Positions 9,955 to 16,402 of a stretch of DNA of 16,402 bases are shown in pieces (the stretch's first letter is position 1; every line of letters begins with the position of its first letter). This DNA comes from Chromera velia. Lineage: Eukaryota > Sar > Chromeraceae. Where the stretch lies: contig JAHBMJ010002444.1 in the NCBI GenBank assembly GCA_018398765.1, forward strand, positions 2,501 to 18,902, given 5' to 3'. The notes beneath the pieces are model-generated. The model saw nothing but the letters and a program-made list of their open reading frames with translations, had not been told where the DNA came from and searched no databases. Both the position numbers and the translations under genes were made by a program.

Positions 9955-10400
9955 CTTTTCACTACACTGGGATTTGATTTATTCACTAAGCCTTGGGAGT
10001 TTAAAATTTAAATTAGTTATCTAGACTGCTTTCAAGTTAAAAAAATATTATTGCAAAATATGCATCATAGCTTTAATTTATAATTAAGCAACTAATTAAT
10101 TTGAATTTAATAAATAAATGAAACTTTATAAAATTAACTTTATAAAATATGCATGTTTTGATAAATATTTAAATTATTATGAATAACTATTGAAGTCTGA
10201 GTCATACCTAAATAGCAAAATGTGACCTAATTAACTTCTTTTATACCTTTAGTTGGTTCGCTTAAATATAATATATGTACTTATTATAAAACTTTGTTCA
10301 CTATTCTAGATTATTCAATTTGAGTTGAGCTTTTAATTCAAAGAAATCCTAGTAATATATAAATTAATAATAAGTGTAGTTTTATGTAGTTTTAAGGTGA
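9955..10400. other. AT-rich island
   Basis: About 450 bp, roughly three-quarters A+T by eye, with abrupt edges in otherwise mid-GC sequence. It is full of TTAATTTA-like words and short palindromes (ATTTAAAT, TTTATAAA, AATTAATT). No ORF of note crosses it. It lies immediately 3' of the transposase stop codon, so it may be 3' flank or element end, or an unrelated AT-rich insertion. Confidence 0.7.
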
Positions 10401-10406
10401 GTAAGT

Positions 10407-11851
10407 TTATTTGTCGCTGTGGTCAATGCGTGCCATCGTTGCCGCTCGCTCAAACCGTTCCTCCCTATAAAGATAATCCAGGAGCGCACTTTCCACCTGA
10501 CGCTCAAAAGGGTCGTCTGATTCACTTTCGGAGTCAGACATCCCCGCAGGAGCCTTCTTTGGCAGCGCAGCTCGGCCAGCTTCTCGTCTGATGGCTTTTA
10601 CTTTGGCAGCCTTCCACTTTGCTCTACGTCGTGCTTTCTTTTCAGCGCAGTTGCAGGGAGGCGGCCTATTCAAGAGGTCCATGTAGTTGGCAATCACTGT
10701 TCTCGAGTGTCCGTCAGTCTTGTACGGATGGCCGGAGAATCTCACCTCTGATGCAGCTCTCCAGAATTCCGTCCAGAACTGTCCAGAGTAAGCAGTTCTC
10801 CAAGCACAGGCAAGAAGCGGAACAATGATGCTCTCGAATCGCCAGTTCCTCCTTCTTGTCCATCGTTTCAATCCAAAATTGAATCCCTCGACAGTGTTCG
10901 TATTTAGCCTATCGTCGGCAATAAATTCTGATACAAAAAAAGGCAGAAACAGATTGTCTATCAGCCTTGATGAGAGCTTCTGTCACAAGACAGTCATTTT
11001 ATATGCACGAAATACAGATAAGGTGAGGCCGCAGTAGGAGGCTTTTAAATCGGCAAAGTCCGATTAAATCGTTTAAATCTGTTCCGCGCTATTGGTGACA
11101 AACCTTTTTTGTGATTCACCCATTTGTAGCATTTGAACGAGGGACTTACTCCCTTCGCCTGGTATGCTGCCCAACCGTCTGTGTACAGAGTGCTTTGCTT
11201 GTCCATGTGCCTGTCGAGGAACCACTTGATTGTTTTCTTGCACCTGTGCAAAAAAGAGTCAGATTAAACAAACAGTTATTGTGCAACTCAAAAGATAAGA
11301 CAGACAGTTTCGTTGAGCAAACCGAACAACTGTCTGATATGAGTCACGGCATCAATCGGTCCTTCAGAATTGGACTCACTATATGTAGGAGAGACAGCCA
11401 TCTGAATTCTGACAACAGACCAGGTCCTGCATCGAACCGGTTCAGCCACAAAACGTCCTGTCCTTCGGCACACGGCAACGAAGACCCAGACCCCTTCAAT
11501 TGGATGACCCTTGCCGTCCTTGCAGGCCCTCATTTTTATCTCATCCATCTCTACCTCTTCATCTTCTCCACCTATCAGGTTGCCGCCAAACTTTCTGCCC
11601 CGTCCATTCCTCAGAATGTCTTCAGCCATCACCTGCACGTTCATCAAACCACATCAAAGACTTTGCTGACGTGCCCGCTTCTTTCAGACAGACACACAGA
11701 CAGTCAGACACTGTCAGGACAAGTAACCCATCAGACAGACAGACAGATAACAGACAGACGATAGACAGACAAGCGGCTATTCCCGCTTTTTCATAAATTA
11801 CAGGCTTTTTCTGGACCTCTATCAACCTACCCTTTCACAGGTAGCTGTTAT

Positions 11852-11886
<35 letters not shown>

Positions 11887-12667
11887 TCCGATGGACAGAC
11901 ACACAGACAGACAGGCAAACAGACTAGCAAACAGACAGACAGAAAGTCACACACTGTCAGACAGGCAGACAGACAGATAGACAGACAGACAGACAGACAG
12001 ACAAAGAGACGGACAAACAGACAGACAGACAGACGACAGACAGACAAGCGCTTATGCCCGCTTTTTCATTAACCACAGGCTTTTTCTAGACCTCTATCAA
12101 CCTACCCTTTCACAGATAGCTGTTATACAGACAGACAGACAGTCAGTCAGGCAAGTAGGCAGGCAGACAGACAGACAGACAGACAGACAAACAAACAAAC
12201 AGACGGACAAGCGGCCATTCCCGCTTTTTTATTAACCACAGGCTTTTTCTGGACCTCTATCAACCTACCCTTTCACAGGTAGCTGTTATACAGACAGACA
12301 GATAGACAGACAGACAGATAGACACCTTAGCAGACAAACAGACAGACAGATAGGCAGACAGGCAGACAGAAAGTGATATAGACAGGCAGACAGATGTACA
12401 AAAAATGAACAGACAGGCTAGCAGACAGGCAGACAGACAGACAGACAGACAGATAAAGAGACGGACAGATAGATGTACAGACAGACAGAGAGGCAGTTAA
12501 ACAGAGAGACAGGCAGGCAGACTGACAGACAAACAGACAGACAGACAGACACACATACAGACAGACACACAGACAGACACACAGACAGACAGACAGATAG
12601 ATAAAAAACAGACAGGGACAGACAGGCAAACAGATAGAAACACAGACAGGCAGGCAGGCAGGCAGGC

Positions 12668-12700
<33 letters not shown>

Positions 12701-13521
12701 CACAGACAGACAGACAGACAGACAGTCAGTCAGACAGAGACAGACAGACAGACAGATAGACAGACACACAGACAGACAGACAGATAGACAAAAAACAGAC
12801 AGAGACAGACAGTCACACAAACAGAAACACAGACAGGTAGGCAGGCAGGCAGACAGACAGCCAGACACACAGACAGACAGACAGTCAGACAGAGACAGAG
12901 ACAGAGACAGACAGACAGACAGATGGCACAGACAGATGGCACAGACAGACAGATAGACAGACAGTACATGAATCTACATGCAAAAAGAATTCTGAAAAAC
13001 GACTCACTGCCTCGATGTAGTGGGTGTAGTTGGAAACGGTATGTTGTGAGTGCTTGGTCATGTTGATCATGGTACCGAAGGCAACACCAACCAGAACGTA
13101 GTAGACCAGCTTGATGATCATACCCAACTCAAGGTAAACTCCACCGCCGGTCTTCTGAAGAAACCCACCAGCTCGCTCAGAAAACGACTTTGGGTCTCTG
13201 TGACAGTCTGTATTTCTGTAAAGACAGAAAACCAGTGAGTTGAGTAAGCAGCACAGAAGTTTTTAGCGTCATGTGCAATGGGAAAACCTGTTTCTAGTGA
13301 GCAAGATCGTCAACGTCTGACCTGCATCTATGGGTCACGATGTGGTTCTTTGAGCCTTTCCGCAGCCCACTCTTACAGGACGGACAAGCCAGTCTCTCTG
13401 TACCTGTCTCCAGTAATATTCCTCGTTCATCAAAGAACTGTCTGGACTTGACAGGATCGGAAGCCACCGAGTGGATCTCGAAGTCAGACGGGAGACTGCT
13501 GCGAGGCTGGAGAAGCCTCAT
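10407..13521 (-). CDS. Five-exon IS1595/ISXO2-like (Merlin-related) DDE transposase
   Basis: Proposed exons are 13521-13322, 13215-13008, 11632-11421, 11243-11104 and 10927-10407 (200+208+212+140+521 nt), giving 426 codons plus TAA with no internal stop. Exon 1 and the start of exon 2 give a Zn ribbon (C46, C49, C66, C71); the second pair is rebuilt across intron 1. Exon 2 continues with a helical HTH-like region ending TVSNYTHYIEA. Exons 3 to 5 hold the catalytic core: VEMDE (D166), YTDGWAAY (D229), VNHKKEF, then NTNTVEG (E267) with K274 seven residues on. The 62- and 37-residue gaps between the acidic residues fit this fold. Residues about 345-375 are Lys/Arg-rich and 384-392 form an acidic SDSESESDD patch, an extension I do not know from the bacterial family. 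The ATG at 13521 is the first in frame. AATAAA overlaps the stop codon. Function inferred: DNA cut-and-paste transposition, or a domesticated relative. I did not find terminal inverted repeats. Confidence 0.85.
10928..11103 (-). other. Transposase intron 4 (176 nt)
   Basis: The donor is GTTTGT after VNHKK plus one base, and the acceptor is TTTTTTTGTATCAG. Splicing creates the Glu of VNHKKEF and joins it to NTNTVEG, matching the conserved VNHxKEF...HTNTIEG stretch of this family. Unspliced, the frame stops within 60 bases. Confidence 0.8.
11244..11420 (-). other. Transposase intron 3 (177 nt)
   Basis: The acceptor CTTTTTTGCACAG is clear. The donor is chosen as GTCTGT at 11420 because it restores phase and the normal spacing between VAEPV and the YTDGW aspartate. 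Other donors nearby, such as GTTCGA at 11436, give the wrong phase or spacing with this acceptor. Confidence 0.65.
11771..11852. repeat. 82-bp block, copy 1, embedded in CAGA array
   Basis: It starts AAGCGGCTATTCCCGCTTTT and ends CACAGGTAGCTGTTATA, flanked by CAGA repeats on both sides. It can fold two short hairpins: AGCGG with CCGCT, and CTACC with GGTAG. Confidence 0.9.
12046..12127. repeat. 82-bp block, copy 2
   Basis: Same length and flanks as copy 1, with a few substitutions (AAGCGCTTATGCCCGCTTTT at the left end, CACAGATAGCTG near the right). The AGCGG/CCGCT stem is shortened to four pairs. Confidence 0.9.
12209..12290. repeat. 82-bp block, copy 3
   Basis: Same length and flanks, left end AAGCGGCCATTCCCGCTTTT. 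Start-to-start spacing is 275 bp from copy 1 to copy 2 and 163 bp from copy 2 to copy 3, so only the CAGA spacers differ in length. Confidence 0.9.
13216..13321 (-). other. Transposase intron 1 (106 nt)
   Basis: The donor is GTCAGA after the codon fragment AG, and the acceptor is CTTTACAG with a pyrimidine-rich lead. It is a phase 2 intron. Splicing rebuilds the Arg between C66 and C71 of the Zn ribbon (HRC-R-NTDC), which is strong protein-level support. Confidence 0.8.
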
Positions 13522-15589
13522 TTTGGCTTGACACTATGCTGTCTCTCTGTCCCCTGACAGACCAATCCTTCCTGCTCGTCAAACCTTTTTGTTTGAATTC
13601 AAAACAATAGAGTCTGTTGAGCCAAGTGAGGATTGAAGCCCGTCCTGTTGAAGCATGTGGATGGCTTTGTGTAATCATTCACAGGGCATGCAAGGTCAGT
13701 CGTTTGCGGCTCTATTTTTATCACAGTATAGATGCGGATTCATCGCGCGCGTGATTGCCAGGGCGTGCCAGGGGTGATCGGGGCACTTTGTCTCGCAATG
13801 CGCGCGCCAACCATACTGCACTGGAGCCGTTTTATCATTTCTGTGCGTATCGTACTTTGGATAGTATGCGAGATTGGATTCATTGCTTTGCTTTCGGATT
13901 GACAGTATTCCTATTACTTTTACAGACTTTTCCAGGAGCTATACAGACTTGGGCACAGACCACAGAGACTTACCTGTTATAACACCTTGACACACACCTT
14001 CACCTTACCTTAGTTCTGTGGTTAATAGCCTACAGTGCTTGCTATTGCTGTGTTGCAGTTCAGACGGTTTTGTCTCTCTCACGATGTTTCCTCACCTTCT
14101 CTCTCTGTGACTGAGGACCGCTCTTCTTCTCTTCAAGCAGTCTCAGGGCATTCCTCTGTTCTTTACAACGCATCTGTTTGCACAGCCTGGTCGTTTCAAT
14201 CATGTTCTCGCTTTCGTGATAGAAACCCTCCTGGCAGTTGTGTACTCAGCTGCTATGAATCTGTTTGATTGTATGGACAAGATGAACGACCTGTCTGTTT
14301 GTACGCGTCGAATGCAAGCAAGAGTGGAGAACTGGTCCTGAAGGGGGTCTTCCCTTAATCTGCAGAAGGAGAAGGAGTCGGGTGGACTACAGTTCATGAA
14401 GCATTGCGGCTTTTGGTTGTGAAGGAAAAGAGACGGCTTGGACGACCTGCAACAGCGCCTCTGAGCAGTCAAGGATGACTGGCAGAGGTATCTCTGTAGA
14501 TCTTTTAAGTGCAGCTTCTTGTTGGGATTAGAATCTGTTTTGCAAGTGAAGAAAAACCTTGTAAACGACCTCCCGCGGTGTGTTGATCTATCTTTTTCTC
14601 TCTCCTTCATGGTTCTTTGCGTCGGACTCCCTCAGTTAATACTGTGAACAGCCTATGCTATCTCTTCCTGGTCTTCGACGTTCCACTCTACTTATGAGAT
14701 CTTATGAGTGGTGACTGAACAAACTAGAAGACAGGTCTGCACTGGTCTTGTTTTCTTGTCATCTCACCCTGCGTGAAGTCTTCCAGAGGAAGAAGAAAAG
14801 AGTTCTGATCATGGACTTTCGTTCTGTGTGCTATGCGGAGTATACCGTTTCGCCTGTGCCTCTCGCCTGTGCCGGATGGACGTCCTAAGTGAAAATGGGA
14901 TGGTTTCTTGATTTGTAAGTGCCTGGACGTGCTCTGATACACAAATAGGTCATGTCTGGATTGAGATGTGCACTATGTCGGGGGCTGCCCACCCACGTTC
15001 ATGAGTCTGTCGCCGGGCCACATTCCATTGAATGAAGACGATTCATGAGGCAGTAGCCATACCTTTCAGAGCGGTATGCTTGCCCTGCATGCTGTACCTG
15101 GTTATATCGATTTCGTTTGGCTGTGTTTTCTGGGTTTTATGAACGGATGGACTCAATGACTTCTATATAGGCTTTGTGGGGACTTCGAGTGCCTTAAGCT
15201 TCTGTACCCATCCTTAGATCCAAATTAGTCGATTTGTGAATATCCCTTTTCTACCTTGTTAGCAACGGATAGCCGGGGGGGAGATGAATACATGTAAGGA
15301 CTAGAATGATGGAGTAGCAGATCCCTGCCTAAAAAGAAGGAAGGAAAAGAATTCCACTTGAATCCGCTTTCCCAACGTAGGAGAACAAGAAGACAAACAT
15401 GGATGTATATAAACGTCTAATCATTTCTTTTCATTCATTTTTGAGACCTCTCTTCTCAAACTGTTTTTCTTTTTGTACTGTATGAGTCTAAGCATCTAGT
15501 CTTTGTATAACTTGTTGCGGCGGTAGCGGAAGATGACTGCATGTTTGAGTAGCGGATATTTCGTTCTCTCATCACTTTTCATTCAGAGT
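13522..15589. other. No recognised gene; 5' flank of the transposase gene and beyond
   Basis: ORFs here are short and lack recognisable domains. A + strand ORF at 13755-13982 contains a hydrophobic stretch (FGLTVFLLLLQTF) but nothing further identifies it. The frame 13865-15214 has no TAA or TAG but twelve TGA codons. I saw no RNA gene and no promoter I could defend. Confidence 0.5.
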
Positions 15590-15990
15590 CTTACTCTTCT
15601 TTTTCTTTGATTTCTTTTCTCTTTTTCTTTTCTTTCTAACGTCTCTCGCTCTTTCTTTCTTTGCTCTCTCACGCTCTTCTTCTTGTTTTTTCTCTTTTTT
15701 GATCATCGTTTGACTAATGCAATGAGAAAAGAATGGGGGGGGGGAGCAGGGGTGCTGAAGAAAGAGGGCTAGGACGAAAGAAAAGAACGAAATGATTTAA
15801 CAATTGAAAAGGTTTTCTTTTCTCTTCTTTATTCTTTTTGCATTGCCTAAACGTGCTTGGTGAAAGTTTCTTTTTCACATACAGCAAAATTGCTTTCTTT
15901 TGCGTTTTCTCTTTGTTCCACCGTTTATCGCTCTCTCTTTCTCTCTCTCTCCTCCTTCTCTTTACAGTTTTTGCTTTTCTCTTCTCTTTT
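15590..15990. repeat. Pyrimidine-rich tracts with a G10 run
   Basis: Two long C/T-rich stretches (about 15590-15710 and 15815-15990) made of CTTT, CTCT and TTTC words flank a purine-rich interval that contains ten consecutive G at 15735-15744. This is low-complexity DNA with no gene. Confidence 0.75.
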
Positions 15991-16402
15991 CAAACAAGTC
16001 AACCTGAGCAGTGAAAGACCCTAAAAGCCACTAGATCTTCTCAACTAGAAGCTTATCATTAGAGTCTCTTAAGATCTTCTTACAGGGAAAGACTGAAGGA
16101 CGGGATGCATTGCATATTCCCGTTCCTTTCATTGTTCAGCCGTTTCATCTCATTGCATTTTATGAGCATGCTACTATTGATTGCAATTAATTCAAATTGC
16201 ATGAAGAAGCATGCACATGCATGCATGCAGCTCGGCATGGCTCATCAATCTATAAGGCGGCGCGTATGGCGGCGGGCACTTCAGGCATGGCGGCTCAACA
16301 ATCACCCCCTGACTGAGGCACAGACGAAGGAACAAATATAGAGCTGTCTGTCTACCCACAACGCCGACTGACTCTCATGCATATGCTCGATCGCTTCGCA
16401 AA
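15991..16402. other. No gene recognised; GCATG-rich end
   Basis: A 78-codon + strand ORF (16105-16341) has no recognisable domain. A cluster of overlapping GCATGC words lies at about 16209-16230, and the same hexamer recurs elsewhere in the window (for example near 5167). Confidence 0.4.

Larger units (their letters stand above)
11684..12965. repeat. CAGA-type tetranucleotide array (TCTG on the transcribed strand)
   Basis: Imperfect CAGA repeats with interspersed CAGG, CAGT, TAGA, CAAA and CACA units, broken only by three 82-bp blocks and short irregular stretches. A run of five CAGG units is at 12647-12666, which is CCTG on the minus (transcribed) strand. Long minus-strand ORFs reading Cys-Leu-Ser-Val repeats are by-products. 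The array lies entirely inside intron 2 of the transposase gene. Confidence 0.95.
11633..13007 (-). other. Transposase intron 2 (1375 nt), filled by repeat array
   Basis: The donor GTGAGT directly follows YIEA and the acceptor GTGCAG directly precedes VMAED, in phase 0. Joining gives THYIEA-VMAEDIL, the run expected between the HTH region and the catalytic core in ISXO2-like proteins. Almost the whole intron is CAGA-type tetranucleotide DNA with three 82-bp blocks, far longer than the other three introns (106-177 nt). Confidence 0.8.

Noticed and set aside
12327-12969. Minus-strand Cys-Leu-Ser-Val repeat proteins.
   Set aside because: They are direct translations of (TCTG)n microsatellite inside a transposase intron.
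9900-14000. Terminal inverted repeats and target-site duplication of a Merlin-like transposon.
   Set aside because: By eye I found no convincing matching ends on the two sides of the gene. A computed inverted-repeat search is needed, so I do not report element borders.
1-16402. tRNA, rRNA or other structured RNA genes.
   Set aside because: No cloverleaf-like arrangement with the conserved T-loop motif and no rRNA signature was seen by eye.

Overview
The window looks like nuclear DNA of a eukaryotic microbe. Canonical GT-AG introns interrupt a coding region, the sequence is dense in simple repeats, and reverse-transcriptase and DNA-transposase families of protist genomes are present. There are no operons, bacterial ribosome-binding sites, rRNAs or tRNAs that I can see. 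The style (mid-GC DNA, CAGA tetranucleotide arrays, a Crinkler/RHS-type NTPase, a dinoflagellate-like RT) makes me lean towards an alveolate or related protist. I cannot name the organism from sequence alone.

Layout: (i) about 177-1803 (+), a decayed reverse transcriptase with recognisable motifs A, B and C. (ii) 1804-2889, no gene seen. (iii) 2890-4325, a 38-bp minisatellite of 31 core copies with a decayed left shoulder. (iv) 4615-5115, a GC-rich patch with short internal repeats. (v) 5135-5803 (-), a broken ORF that may be alpha-helical. (vi) 6043-7975 (-), a P-loop NTPase plus nuclease-like protein of the Crinkler/RHS (retrotransposon hot spot) type, with one frameshift and one in-frame stop. 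(vii) 8385-8885, diverged duplicated DNA. (viii) 9037-9756 (+), an unrecognised ORF interrupted by one TGA. (ix) 9955-10400, an AT-rich island. (x) 10407-13521 (-), an apparently intact five-exon gene for an IS1595/ISXO2-like (Merlin-related) DDE transposase. Its second intron holds about 1.3 kb of CAGA-type array with three embedded 82-bp blocks. (xi) 13522-16402, no recognised gene; it holds one long frame whose only stops are TGA, plus pyrimidine-rich tracts.

The main result is the transposase gene. Five exons scattered over 3.1 kb join in consistent phase into a 426-residue reading frame. That frame carries a Zn ribbon, an HTH-like region and D166/D229/E267/K274 in family-typical contexts. 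The 1375-bp intron is almost entirely tetranucleotide repeat. Everything else is relics and repeats, typical of a mobile-element-rich, gene-poor region.
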